Notes: generated by a model not told the origin, from the letters alone. A DNA stretch of 25,102 bases from 66-474 sp036278635 (GCA_036278635.1 DASUKQ010000136.1:1-25102), one strand, 5' to 3'. Shown: positions 6,966 to 15,496, counted from the first letter of the stretch. A program made the numbers and translations.

Positions 6966-9656
6966 ATGGACACGCAAGCCAGCAGCGAGGCGCAAGCCCG
7001 CGATACGGTCGTTCGCCTCGCCGATTACCGGCCGCCAGCGTGGCGGGTCACGCACGTCGAACTCCATTTCGACCTCGCCATCGACGAGACCATCGTCCGC
7101 TCCAGGCTCACCCTCGCACGTGACCGCGACGAGCCGTTGCGCCTCGATGGCGAGAACCTGGAGCTGATCGAGGCGCGGCTCGACGGCCGGCGGCTCGACG
7201 CCAGCGAATACCTCCTCGATGCGGCGTGCCTCACGATTCCCGGCGCGCGCGACGGCAGCGCGCTGGAACTCGACGTCCGCATCCAACCCGCACGCAACCG
7301 CCAGCTATCGGGCCTGTACCTGTCGGGCTCGCACGACGAAGGATTCCTGTTGACGCAATGCGAGGCCCAGGGATTCCGCCGGATCACGTTCTTCCCCGAT
7401 CGTCCGGACGTGCTGGCGCGCTACGACGTCACCCTCACCGCCGACAAGGCGCGCTTCCCGATCCTGCTGGCAGGCGGCGAGGAAGCCGGGTCCGGCGACT
7501 TGGAAGGCGGGCGTCACTTCGCGCGCTTTGTCGATCCGCACCCCAAGCCGAGCTACCTGTTCGCGCTGGTCGCGGGTCATCTCGAGAAGATCGAGCGTCC
7601 CTATCGCACCGCCGACGGGCGTGACGTGAGCCTGCGCCTCTGGGCCGAGGCCGACGCGATCGACCGCTGCCATTACGCGATGGACGCGCTGGAACGCGCG
7701 ATGCGCTGGGACGAGCGCACGTATGGCCGCAACTACGACCTGCCGGTGTTCAACGTCGTGGCGACCCACGATTTCAACATGGGCGCGATGGAGAACAAGG
7801 GCCTAAACATCTTCAATTCGAAGTACCTGCTGGCGGACCCCGACACCACCACCGATGGCGAATACCGCCGCATCGAGGCGGTGATCGGGCACGAGTACTT
7901 CCACAACTGGAGCGGCAATCGCGTCACCTGCCGCGACTGGTTCCAGCTTTCGCTGAAGGAAGGTTTCACCGTGTTCCGCGAGCACTCGTTCTGCGAGGAC
8001 ATGCATTCGGCCGCGCTGAAACGGATCGAAGACGTCGCGACCTTGCGCCGCGCGCAGTTTCCGGAAGACGCCGGTCCGCTCGCGCATCCGGTGCGTCCGG
8101 CCGAATACCAGGCCATCGACAACTTCTACACGGCGACGGTCTACGAGAAAGGCGCCGAACTCATCCGCATGCTGGCTGGAAAACTGGGCCCCGAGGCATT
8201 CCGGCGCGGGACCGATCTGTACTTTTCGCGCTTCGACGGGCAGGCGGTGACGATCGAGGATCTACTGGGTGCGCTGGGCGAAGCGAACGGGGTGGATCTC
8301 TCGCCGTACCTCGCGTGGTATGCGCAGGCGGGTACGCCGGGACTCCGCGCGCGCGACGAATACGATGCTGCATCGAAACGTTACACGCTGACGCTTTCGC
8401 AACACACGCCGGCCACCCCCGGGCAACCCCACAAGCAGCCCCTGCCGATCCCGGTGAATGTCGCCCTGTTCACCGACGACGGCGGGTCGATTCCGTTGCA
8501 GATCGCCGACGGCACCGGCGCTGCCACCGGATCCGTCCTGGACTTCAGGCAAGCCGAACAGCGCTTTGTGTTCGAGAACGTGCCGTCCACTCCGACGCCG
8601 TCGCTGTGCCGCGGGTTCTCGGCGCCCGTGTGCGTCCGCTTCGATTACACGCCCGCACAACTCGCCTTGCTGGTGCTGCACGAACCCGAAGGTTTCGACC
8701 GCTGGAACGCCGCGCAGGAATTGGCTGGACGCGCCTTCGAAGAGGCGCTCGCGCGCCAGGCCGGACGCCCGGCCACCGATGCATGGCTGGACGCGCTGGC
8801 GCGATTGTTCGGCGGCCGCGCGGAAATCGATCCCGCGCTGCTGGCAGACCTGCTGACGCCGCCTTCGCAGCTCGAACTCGGGGCTCGCCATGCGCCGTAT
8901 GACCCCGATGCCGTGCACGCTGCGCGCGAGGCGCTGGAAGCCGCGCTGGCACGGCGGCTCGGCGACGCCCTGGGCGCGGCCTATCGCGAACTCCATGCGA
9001 ACGAAGCGGGTGCGCTCGACCAACATGCCGCCGCGCGGCGTCGCCTGAAGGGCCGGGTGCTCGTCTTGCTGAATCGCGTCGAGGGCGCCGCCGGTGCCGG
9101 GCTCGCCTTCGCGCAGTTTCGCGAAGCGCGCAGCATGACCGATCGCCTGGCGGCGCTGGCTGCACTGGTCCGCACGGGCGCACCACAGGCCGATGATGCG
9201 CTCGCGTCGTACCGCAGGCGTTTCGATGGCGACGCGCTGACGCTGGACAAGTGGTTTTCGCTGCAGGCCACCGTACCCACTCATGCCGCGCTGGAGCGCG
9301 TCCAGGCCTTGCAAACGGACCCCGCCTTCACGCTCGCCAATCCCAATCGCGTGCACGCTCTGCTGGGCGCATTCGCGCGCGCCAATCCGGTAGCTTTCCA
9401 CCGACCGGACGGCGCCGGACATCGGTGGTTCGCCGACAAGCTGGCGCAAATCGACGCCGGCAATCCGCAACTGGCCGCGCGCCTTGCCAAGGCATTCGAG
9501 GACTGGCCACGGCTGGAACCGGGCCGGCGGGTGTCCGCGCAAGGCACGGTGCGCGAACTGTTGTCACGCGGTGGCCATTCGCCCGATCTGGCCGAGATCC
9601 TGACCCGGATGCTTGCGGCCGGCAACCCGGAACCGCGGCCAGCCAGCCGAACGTAG
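6966..9656 (+). CDS. pepN: Aminopeptidase N (M1 family zinc metallopeptidase)
   Basis: PepN removes N-terminal residues from peptides in the cytoplasm as part of protein turnover. The 896-aa length is close to the 870 aa of the E. coli enzyme. The exopeptidase motif GAMEN is at 273-277 and the zinc site HEYFHNWSGN at 309-318, so His309, His313 and Glu332 (in LSLKEG) are the expected ligands and Glu310 the catalytic base. The catalytic domain is followed by the PepN-type C-terminal domains (AQYRE-like helical repeats, to the end at 896). No signal peptide is present. The start is ATG 6966, which leaves a normal N-terminal DTVVRLADYRPPAWRVTHVELHFDL; there is no ribosome binding site, and a -10-like box sits directly upstream. 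Intact, with no frameshift. Confidence 0.96.
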   Translation: MDTQASSEAQARDTVVRLADYRPPAWRVTHVELHFDLAIDETIVRSRLTLARDRDEPLRLDGENLELIEARLDGRRLDASEYLLDAACLTIPGARDGSALELDVRIQPARNRQLSGLYLSGSHDEGFLLTQCEAQGFRRITFFPDRPDVLARYDVTLTADKARFPILLAGGEEAGSGDLEGGRHFARFVDPHPKPSYLFALVAGHLEKIERPYRTADGRDVSLRLWAEADAIDRCHYAMDALERAMRWDERTYGRNYDLPVFNVVATHDFNMGAMENKGLNIFNSKYLLADPDTTTDGEYRRIEAVIGHEYFHNWSGNRVTCRDWFQLSLKEGFTVFREHSFCEDMHSAALKRIEDVATLRRAQFPEDAGPLAHPVRPAEYQAIDNFYTATVYEKGAELIRMLAGKLGPEAFRRGTDLYFSRFDGQAVTIEDLLGALGEANGVDLSPYLAWYAQAGTPGLRARDEYDAASKRYTLTLSQHTPATPGQPHKQPLPIPVNVALFTDDGGSIPLQIADGTGAATGSVLDFRQAEQRFVFENVPSTPTPSLCRGFSAPVCVRFDYTPAQLALLVLHEPEGFDRWNAAQELAGRAFEEALARQAGRPATDAWLDALARLFGGRAEIDPALLADLLTPPSQLELGARHAPYDPDAVHAAREALEAALARRLGDALGAAYRELHANEAGALDQHAAARRRLKGRVLVLLNRVEGAAGAGLAFAQFREARSMTDRLAALAALVRTGAPQADDALASYRRRFDGDALTLDKWFSLQATVPTHAALERVQALQTDPAFTLANPNRVHALLGAFARANPVAFHRPDGAGHRWFADKLAQIDAGNPQLAARLAKAFEDWPRLEPGRRVSAQGTVRELLSRGGHSPDLAEILTRMLAAGNPEPRPASRT

Positions 9657-9690
9657 CGCGGATGGCGTGAAGCGACCGCGCTTCATCCGG
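9655..9690 (+). repeat. REP-like hairpin after pepN
   Basis: TAGCGCGGATG starts at the pepN stop codon. GGATG (9660-9664) and GAAGCG (9669-9674) pair with CGCTTCATCC (9679-9688) across a four-base loop, with a four-base bulge. There is no T-run, so it is more likely a REP unit that shields the pepN mRNA end than an intrinsic terminator. Confidence 0.45.
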
Positions 9691-9807
9691 GCTCCCGGTT
9701 TTGCCGCCCGCCCATCCAGTTGTACGGGCCCCTCAGGCACCTGCAAGCCTGTTCCCGAAGGTGTACCATTGGGTACAGGAATTCGATGCTGGCTGCGGAG
9801 GTACGAC

Positions 9808-10620
9808 ATGCGCGAAACCACTCCCACTCGGGCGGGTGCCCGCATGGCCCGTATGGCCGCCGTAGGTGCGGGAATTCTTCTGCTGGCCGGCTGTGCCACC
9901 GGATATTCGTTCGTTCAACCGGAAGGCGCGGGAAGCGGCGGCTACTACACGAGCGAGGCTCCCTACTCCGGACAGGGCTATTACGACTACTACGGCACCG
10001 GCCCTTACTACCCGGGCACGAGCGGGTGGGGCTACTACAACGGGACCTGGCCCTACGGTGGCGCCTATGGCTATTACGATCCGGGCTATGGCTATGGAGC
10101 CTACGGGCCGCAGTGGACGTTCAACCTCGGGTTCTCCAACGTCTGGAATTTCCCCGGTTACTGGGGGCCGTGGTACACGACTGGGGGCTGCTATTCCTGG
10201 TGCGGGAGCCATCATCATGGGCATGGCCATCATCACGATCACGACTCCGGTTCCTGGCACCCCGGAAACCCATCGGAGGTGGGCCAGACGGAGCAGGATC
10301 GGGAGCGCGCCAGGGAAATAACGGCGTGGCAGCACGATTACATGCGCGCGCCGCGCCGCCTGACGGGGGGTTCCGCGGTCAGGCCGGAATTGCCTGCCTA
10401 CCTCCGTCGCCGCACGCCCGACGCGATGTCTTTTGGCGGCCAGCCTACGCGCGCAATTGCGACACCGGCCGCCATGCCGGCGCCGACTGCTTTCAGCCGC
10501 GCCCCGCGCCCGGCGGCTCCACGGGCGAATGTAGCCCCCGCCCCGCCCATCAGGCTGGCACCGCCACCGGCCGTGCAGCCCACGCGAAGCAACGCTGCAA
10601 CCGCGACCAAGATTCGATAG
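9808..10620 (+). CDS. Tyr/Gly-rich lipoprotein with His cluster, function unknown
   Basis: I do not recognise this 270-aa protein. ATG 9808 has a strong GCGGAGG site 6 bp upstream; a second ATG at 9844 would also leave a signal peptide. The lipobox is LLAGC with Cys29 as lipidation site. Residues about 45-125 are a low-complexity region of Tyr, Gly and Pro (for example GYYDYYGTGPYYPG), followed by WTFNLGFSNVWNFPGYWGPW, Cys128 and Cys132, and a His cluster HHHGHGHHHDHD at 135-146. The second half is polar, then Ala/Pro-rich up to the Arg end. The His/Asp/Cys cluster could bind a metal and the Tyr/Trp-rich part could stick to carbohydrate or assemble, but both are guesses. Lipoprotein export to the envelope is well supported. 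Confidence 0.82.
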   Translation: MRETTPTRAGARMARMAAVGAGILLLAGCATGYSFVQPEGAGSGGYYTSEAPYSGQGYYDYYGTGPYYPGTSGWGYYNGTWPYGGAYGYYDPGYGYGAYGPQWTFNLGFSNVWNFPGYWGPWYTTGGCYSWCGSHHHGHGHHHDHDSGSWHPGNPSEVGQTEQDRERAREITAWQHDYMRAPRRLTGGSAVRPELPAYLRRRTPDAMSFGGQPTRAIATPAAMPAPTAFSRAPRPAAPRANVAPAPPIRLAPPPAVQPTRSNAATATKIR

Positions 10621-10637
10621 CCCTCGCGGGACGCGCC

Positions 10638-10675
10638 AAAAAAACGGGGAGCGCAGCAAGGGCCGCGCTCCCCGT
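10638..10675 (-). terminator. Intrinsic terminator of the small minus-strand gene
   Basis: ACGGGGAGCGC (10644-10654) and GCGCTCCCCGT (10665-10675) form a perfect 11-bp stem with a 10-base loop. On the minus strand it is followed by seven T residues (10644-10638). On the plus strand the tail is C-rich, so it is oriented for the 67-aa gene, although the stem may also slow transcripts of the convergent lipoprotein gene. Confidence 0.9.
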
Positions 10676-10695
10676 CCTCTCCCCCCGAACCCTTG

Positions 10696-10899
10696 TCAGT
10701 GCGAAAGGCCGATGATCATGTCATCCAGTTCGCACAGCCGCCTTTCCACCGACTGATTCGCCGCAGGCCGCGAGGCACCGGGGGGATGACACTCCCGGAT
10801 TTCCTCCGTCTGCAGTTCGAGCTGCCCCATCCGGACCATCTCGTCGTGGTGCCGGCGGATTTCTTCCCACTCTTCGCTCGTCATCTCGTTGAAGTTCAT
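10696..10899 (-). CDS. Small hypothetical protein, 67 aa
   Basis: No family is recognised. The gene is supported by context: AGGAGG lies 7 bp before ATG 10899 and a strong intrinsic terminator follows 20 bp after the stop. The protein has no signal peptide or membrane segment. Its N-terminal 37 residues (MNFNEMTSEEWEEIRRHHDE and on) are acidic and likely helical; a short Pro/Gly-containing linker with Cys38 follows, then a second likely helix (QSVERRLCELDDMIIGL) containing Cys56. A soluble helical-hairpin protein is a fair structural guess. It is convergent with the His-rich lipoprotein gene and divergent from mnmG, and appears to be transcribed alone. Confidence 0.75.
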   Translation of the reverse strand: MNFNEMTSEEWEEIRRHHDEMVRMGQLELQTEEIRECHPPGASRPAANQSVERRLCELDDMIIGLSH

Positions 10900-11482
10900 T
10901 TCCGCGCCTCCTGTTGTTGCGGGAGCCCCTCTGGATCCTCTGAATCCTTCAAGTGGCGTTCATCCGCATCCGCTGATACTCTTTCGCCTTAGGGGCAGTC
11001 GCGATATCTTTTCGCCACTTCGGCATCCGATGTTTTTTCCCAATCTGGCGCCCGGAACACGGTTACTCTGGATTCCCCCTGTTCCTGATGACCGCCGGGC
11101 GCCAGTTCTCTCTTGCAACCCCTTCCTGATCGATTCCTGCCGACGCGGAACCGGATTTGGTTTGCCGGTTCCCTGCCGCTCGCCGCGGCTGCGTCGATGT
11201 GTGCGCGAAGTATTTCTGCACGCCGCATGCCAATCCATCGGGCATCGCGCCGTAGAATTGCAAGAGAATGTGACGGTTGCCGGTAGGCGACGGATTACGT
11301 GCGGCGTGCACGGGAGCCGTAACGATTGGCAACGTTTGTCTTTGCAACGGCCGCGGAAATCCACGATTCCGTGGACAGTTGCCGGTGCAATTCCCCGTTG
11401 CAATTGGAAACAAATGACGCACTGTGCCGGGTTGTGACGCGATGACGGTCGGCGCATTCGGCAGCGAAGTGCCTTGGGGCAA
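10900..11482. other. 583-bp non-coding region before mnmG with several inverted repeats
   Basis: No believable gene is present: open frames here lack ribosome binding sites and have Arg/Pro/Cys-rich shadow-like composition. The DNA is less GC-rich than the flanking genes. It holds a perfect 10-bp inverted repeat TGGCGCCCGG (11046-11055)/CCGGGCGCCA (11095-11104) with nested GAACA/TGTTC, a hairpin GGAACCGG (11147-11154)/CCGGTTCC (11165-11172) flanked by CGACGC (11141-11146)/GCGTCG (11191-11196), and TCCACG (11360-11365)/CGTGGA (11370-11375). It must contain the promoters of mnmG and the 67-aa gene, but no consensus pair stands out. A structured RNA is possible. Confidence 0.5.
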
Positions 11483-13366
11483 ATGAACTCCATGCATTCT
11501 TACGACGTCATTGTTGTGGGCGGTGGCCATGCGGGCACCGAAGCCGCGCTTGCATCCGCACGTTGCGGCGCGCGCACTCTGCTGCTCACCCACAACATCG
11601 AGACGATCGGTCAGATGAGTTGCAATCCCGCGATCGGGGGGATCGGCAAGGGACACCTCGTCAAGGAAATCGATGCGCTGGGCGGCGCGATGGCGCACGC
11701 GGCCGATCTCGCCGGCATCCAGTGGCGCACGCTCAATGCATCCAAAGGCCCGGCCGTGCGCGCGACGCGCTGCCAGGCGGATCGCGTGCTGTACAAGGCC
11801 GCGATCCGCCGCATGGTCGAACAACAGCCGAACCTCGAAATATTCCAGCAGTCGGTCGACGACCTGGTAATCGAGAACGGCCGCGTCGCCGGCGTCGTCA
11901 CGCAGATGGGATTGACGATCCCAGCGCCGCGCGTGGTGCTGACCGTCGGCACGTTCCTCGCCGGCAGGATCCATATAGGCCTGGAAAACCATGCGGGCGG
12001 CCGCGCAGGCGATCCGCCGGCGACGCGCCTCGCGCAGCGCTTGCGCGCACTGCCGCTCGGCGCCGATCGCCTGAAGACCGGCACGCCGCCGCGCATCGAC
12101 GGACGCACCCTGGATTACTCGGCGTTCGAGGAACAGCCGGGCGACGATCCGCTGCCGGTGTTTTCGTACCTCGGTGCGCGTGACGAACACCCGCGACAGG
12201 TGCCGTGCTGGATCACCCACACCAGCGAGCGCACCCACGAAATCATTCGCGCCGGTCTCGACCGCTCGCCGCTCTATACCGGCAAGATCGAAGGCACCGG
12301 TCCGCGCTACTGCCCGTCGATCGAAGACAAGGTGGTGCGCTTTGCCGACAAGGCTTCGCACCAGATCTTCATCGAGCCCGAAGGCCTCGACGCGACCGAG
12401 ATCTATCCGAACGGCATTTCGACATCATTGCCATTCGACGTGCAAATCGAACTGGTGCATTCGATCCCCGGGTTCGAACGCGCCCACATCACCCGGCCCG
12501 GCTATGCGATCGAATACGACTATTTCGATCCGCGCGGTCTGCAGCCGTGGCTCGAAACCAAAGCCATCGCCGGTTTGTATTTCGCGGGCCAGATCAACGG
12601 CACCACGGGATACGAAGAAGCCGCGGCACAAGGCCTTGTCGCGGGAGTGAATGCCGCGCGCATGGCTCGCGGCGAACAACCATGGTGGCCGCGCCGCGAC
12701 GAAGCCTACGCGGGGGTCCTGATCGATGACCTCACAACCAACGGCACGCTGGAGCCGTACCGGATGTTCACTTCACGCGCCGAATTCAGGCTGCACCTGC
12801 GCGAAGACAACGCAGACCTGCGCCTTGCCGAGAAAGGATTCGAGCTGGGCGTGGTGCCGCAGGCGCGCCTGGATGTGATGCGCGCAAAACGCGAGGCGGT
12901 GGAACGCGAAACCGCGCGCCTGCGATCGCTGTGGGCGACGCCCTCCAATGCACTCGGCGCGGCGTTGCAAACGCGATACGGCATCGCACTGGCGCATGAA
13001 GTGAACGCGCTGGATCTTTTGCGCCGTCCGGAACTCGACTATGCGGGGTTGACATCCACCGGAGGTTTCGGTCCCGCCGTCGATCGCGAAGAAGTCGCGG
13101 CACAGGTCGAGGTGCAGGCGAAGTATGCGGGGTACCTCGATCGCCAGCGCGATGAGATCGACCGCCAGCGCCGCCACGAATCCACCCCGATTCCGGAAAC
13201 CTTCGATTACGATCGGGTGCGCGGGCTGTCGGCGGAGGTTTCGACGAAACTGAAGCGGGTACGTCCGGCAACCGTCGGCCAGGCGCGCCGGATCAGTGGC
13301 GTCACTCCGGCCGCGATCTCCCTGCTGCTGGTGCATTTGCACCGGCAGCGCGAGTACGCCGCCTGA
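11483..13366 (+). CDS. mnmG: tRNA uridine-5-carboxymethylaminomethyl modification enzyme MnmG (GidA)
   Basis: MnmG, with its partner MnmE, installs the carboxymethylaminomethyl group on wobble uridine-34 of several tRNAs, using FAD. The FAD-binding GGGHAGTEAA is at residues 13-22 and is followed by the family motifs CNPAIGGIGKGHL, RTLNASKGPAVRATR, PPRIDGRTLDYS, CPSIEDKVVRF, NGISTSLP and the second nucleotide signature GLYFAGQINGTTGYEEAAAQG; the C-terminal helical region with KYAGYLDRQ and PATVGQARRISGVTPAA binds MnmE/tRNA. Length is 627 aa from ATG 11483, close to the 629 aa of E. coli. ATG 11492 (624 aa) and TTG 11474 are alternative starts; the ribosome binding site is weak (GGGG only a few bases upstream). 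It is not next to mnmE, rsmG or parAB here, so it is not in the oriC-type arrangement. Confidence 0.96.
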   Translation: MNSMHSYDVIVVGGGHAGTEAALASARCGARTLLLTHNIETIGQMSCNPAIGGIGKGHLVKEIDALGGAMAHAADLAGIQWRTLNASKGPAVRATRCQADRVLYKAAIRRMVEQQPNLEIFQQSVDDLVIENGRVAGVVTQMGLTIPAPRVVLTVGTFLAGRIHIGLENHAGGRAGDPPATRLAQRLRALPLGADRLKTGTPPRIDGRTLDYSAFEEQPGDDPLPVFSYLGARDEHPRQVPCWITHTSERTHEIIRAGLDRSPLYTGKIEGTGPRYCPSIEDKVVRFADKASHQIFIEPEGLDATEIYPNGISTSLPFDVQIELVHSIPGFERAHITRPGYAIEYDYFDPRGLQPWLETKAIAGLYFAGQINGTTGYEEAAAQGLVAGVNAARMARGEQPWWPRRDEAYAGVLIDDLTTNGTLEPYRMFTSRAEFRLHLREDNADLRLAEKGFELGVVPQARLDVMRAKREAVERETARLRSLWATPSNALGAALQTRYGIALAHEVNALDLLRRPELDYAGLTSTGGFGPAVDREEVAAQVEVQAKYAGYLDRQRDEIDRQRRHESTPIPETFDYDRVRGLSAEVSTKLKRVRPATVGQARRISGVTPAAISLLLVHLHRQREYAA

Positions 13367-13378
13367 ACACGAGCTCCT

Positions 13379-13484
13379 GTAGGCCGGCTCAAGCCCGAAG
13401 CGCGGAGCCGGCGTTGCCGCGAGTGCAGCTCCAGCTCTGTGGCATTTGCCGGTTCTGTCGCTGCGCTCCTTGAACCTGCCTACG
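13379..13484. repeat. REP/BIME-like repeat pair after mnmG
   Basis: GTAGGCCGGCTCAAG (13379-13393) is mirrored by CTTGAACCTGCCTAC (13469-13483), matching in 13 of 15 bases as an inverted pair. The first unit contains the hairpin GCCGGCTC (13383-13390)/GAGCCGGC (13405-13412). The boundary sequence is shared with the repeat after glmS (TAGGCCGGATCAAG), showing a dispersed family in this genome. Confidence 0.7.
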
Positions 13485-13513
13485 CGAGATAGCGGAATCT
13501 CGGCCGGCAAAAG

Positions 13514-13536
13514 GTCGCCTGCAGGCAGGCTCCTAC
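13514..13536 (-). repeat. Second REP-type unit (GTAGGAGCCTGCCTGCAGGCG)
   Basis: On the minus strand this reads GTAGGAGC-CTGC-CTGCAGGCG, with a GCCTGCAGGC palindrome. The GTAGGAGC start is the classic head of REP sequences in Pseudomonas and Xanthomonadales. It is a different subtype from the neighbouring GTAGGCCGG unit. Confidence 0.5.
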
Positions 13537-13686
13537 TGGCAATCCGCGTTTGGACCGGGTTAACGCGCGGACCGCGACCATGATCTTGCGACCTGCGTAG
13601 TCCAATCGCGCAGTCCATTGCCATGGAGTAGTACACGATCGCCGGTCCGCACCGGCACGCCCACCACCGGAGGAACCTGTTCGCGG

Positions 13687-14850
13687 ATGATCCGGGAATC
13701 CGCCGCCCATTGGACGGAGACCGTCTACCGGCCCTTGCGCCGCGTGGGGCGGCAGGTCTGGGGACAGGGTGTTTCGCGACCGCCGCGCGCGGCCCGCAGG
13801 CCGGATCGCTTCCCTGCGCTGGACAATGCCCGCTTTGTACTGATCGCGCTGGTGGTAGTCGGGCACCTGATCGAACAGCTGGTCCACACCGGGCCCGCGG
13901 CCGACGCGCTGTACCGGTGGATTTACCTGTTCCATATGCCGGCGTTCGTGCTGATCTCCGGGGCGCTCTCCAGCCCGGTGCTGACGCGGCGGCGACTGGT
14001 CCGGATCGTGACGGGGCTGTTGCTCCCGTACGTCCTGTTCCAGACCCTTTATCCGGCGTGGGATGCATGGCTGTTCGGCACCGGCGACTGGTCGCAAGGG
14101 TATCTGACGCCGTACTGGCTGCTGTGGTACCTGCTCAGTCTCGCCTGCTGGCGGGTCATGTTGCCGGTGTTCGCGCGGCTGAAGTATCCACTCCCGATTG
14201 CGCTGGCCATCGCATTGGCCGCCGGCGCGGTGTCGTGGATCGGCTATCCGTTTTCGCTGTCGCGTACCTTGGTGTTCTTCCCGTTGTTCCTGCTGGGTTT
14301 CCGGCTGCGGGCGTGGCGTTTGCAGCACCTCGGCGAAACGGGGATGCGCAAGGGCTTGGCAATCCTGGTCCTGGCGGGCACGGCTGCGGGCGCCTGGTTC
14401 CTGCGCGATCTGGATCCGCAGTGGCTGTACGCCTCGGTCGACTACGCGACGCTGGGCGTCACCTCGCTCGCAGGGGCGGGGATTCGTCTTGGGCTGCTGG
14501 TGGCCTCTTCCGCCTGCGCGCTGTCCGTCCTCACCCTGGTTCCGCGGCGACCGCGCTGGGCTGGCGCCGGGCGCCGGAGCATCGACGCCTATCTGCTGCA
14601 CGGCTTCCTGGTACGTGCGGCGCTGGCCGCAGGCGGATTTGCCTGGCTGGATGGCGCAATGCCGGAAGGCGCCGCACTGGTCGTTGTGATTGCAGCGGCC
14701 TGGATGATTGCGGCAATCCTGTCCACCCGCATGGTTGACCGGATGGCGCGGCCGTTGATGCATCCCGCGGACTGGACCATCGAGACGTGGCACGGCATTC
14801 CCTGGCGTGCCATCCGCGCGCGGGTGCACGCACTCAAACGCCTTTACTGA
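13687..14850 (+). CDS. Acyltransferase-3 family membrane protein (OafA/fucose 4-O-acetylase-like)
   Basis: This 387-aa integral membrane protein has about ten hydrophobic segments. The family signature is near the N-terminus: ALDNARFVLIALVVVGHL (44-61), in which His60 sits at the place of the conserved catalytic His, and IYLFHMPAFVLISGAL (79-94). A short basic, likely cytoplasmic stretch precedes the first helix, and LLHGFLVRAAL lies near the last helices. Family members O-acetylate or O-succinylate sugars of LPS, capsule or membrane glucans, taking the acyl group across the inner membrane. The substrate here is unknown; the exopolysaccharide of the operon at 1-3532 is a possibility but is far away. 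ATG 13687 is used, with GGAGGA 12 bp upstream; spacing is a little long. Confidence 0.88.
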   Translation: MIRESAAHWTETVYRPLRRVGRQVWGQGVSRPPRAARRPDRFPALDNARFVLIALVVVGHLIEQLVHTGPAADALYRWIYLFHMPAFVLISGALSSPVLTRRRLVRIVTGLLLPYVLFQTLYPAWDAWLFGTGDWSQGYLTPYWLLWYLLSLACWRVMLPVFARLKYPLPIALAIALAAGAVSWIGYPFSLSRTLVFFPLFLLGFRLRAWRLQHLGETGMRKGLAILVLAGTAAGAWFLRDLDPQWLYASVDYATLGVTSLAGAGIRLGLLVASSACALSVLTLVPRRPRWAGAGRRSIDAYLLHGFLVRAALAAGGFAWLDGAMPEGAALVVVIAAAWMIAAILSTRMVDRMARPLMHPADWTIETWHGIPWRAIRARVHALKRLY

Positions 14851-15496
14851 CGCGGCCCTGAGCCCCCAACGGACCGAGTGGATCGCCAAGGCGGAGGCCA
14901 CACGCCTCCCTCGGCCGTGAACTACAGCATTCGTGGCCAGATGGTGGCACCCGAGTTCATGCTCCCGTATCGCTACTCTTCCAGGCGATTCGCCAGCGCA
15001 TTCAGTGCGGCGTACAGGGCGCCCCCGATCGCCGTCCTCAAGAGCCATGAAGGCAAGGCAGACATCGTTCTGTCGAACGTGCCGGTGCATGCCTGCAGGA
15101 GGGGCGCGCGCGCCGCTTTCGCGCTCAACGGAGAAGGTGAGGTTGTGTACGGTTGCGAAAGATCGAGCATTGATCATTTTTCCGTCTGCTGGAAGGGCTA
15201 TGGCTGCCACAGGTACCAATCGAGCAAATGGGACAGGGTTGCCCTGACCAAGCCCGCTGCACCGACTCCATCGCGGCAATAGGCGCTGCTGCAGTGGGAC
15301 CGGGAACGCTGCCGCCATCCACGGCGCATGCGGAGTATCCGCGCAGGTTGTCTTCCGACACGATCGCCAGGCGACTGCCCCTTCCCTGCATCCCGTCGGG
15401 ACGTCCTCATCCCCATACGCCGGCGGATGGAATAAAACAAACGTCTGTACTACGCTTGGCGCGTCCGCCGTCCGGCCATTTGGGAGATGCTCCTCC
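14851..15496. other. 646-bp intergenic region, no confident gene
   Basis: Just after the acyltransferase gene is a short hairpin GGAGGC-CACAC-GCCTCC at about 14894-14910 without a T-run. Open frames exist on both strands (plus 14878-15282, 134 aa from GTG; minus 14973-15170, 65 aa ending in a hydrophobic helix LLRTAIGGALYAALNALANR), but none has a Shine-Dalgarno sequence or recognisable motif, and I do not call them. The last 80 bp are A/T-richer (ATAAAACAAACG) and probably contain the promoter of the esterase gene. Confidence 0.5.

Larger units (their letters stand above)
13367..13686. other. 320-bp intergenic region holding REP-like repeats
   Basis: Between mnmG and the acyltransferase gene the sequence consists largely of repeat units (13379-13484 and 13514-13536, listed separately). 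The last part carries the presumed promoter and ribosome binding site of the acyltransferase gene. No gene is supported: an upstream in-frame ATG at 13618 of the next gene has no ribosome binding site. Confidence 0.6.

Noticed and set aside
5669..6973. 434-codon minus-strand frame over the dehydratase gene
   Set aside because: Shifted frame of the real dehydratase gene, Arg-rich, no start signal.
10644..10675. Hairpin read as terminator of the plus-strand His-rich lipoprotein gene
   Set aside because: On the plus strand the stem is followed by C-rich sequence; only the minus strand has the T-run.
10889..11437. 182-codon plus-strand frame before mnmG
   Set aside because: Starts at the complement of the 67-aa gene's start region, has no ribosome binding site, and consists of Pro/Arg/Cys-rich sequence over inverted repeats.
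11063..12361. 432-codon minus-strand frame over mnmG and its upstream region
   Set aside because: Antisense shadow of mnmG; its composition is His/Arg/Ala-rich without motifs.
14973..15170. 65-aa minus-strand frame with a C-terminal hydrophobic helix
   Set aside because: No ribosome binding site, low-complexity N-terminal half, no promoter or terminator; left uncalled.
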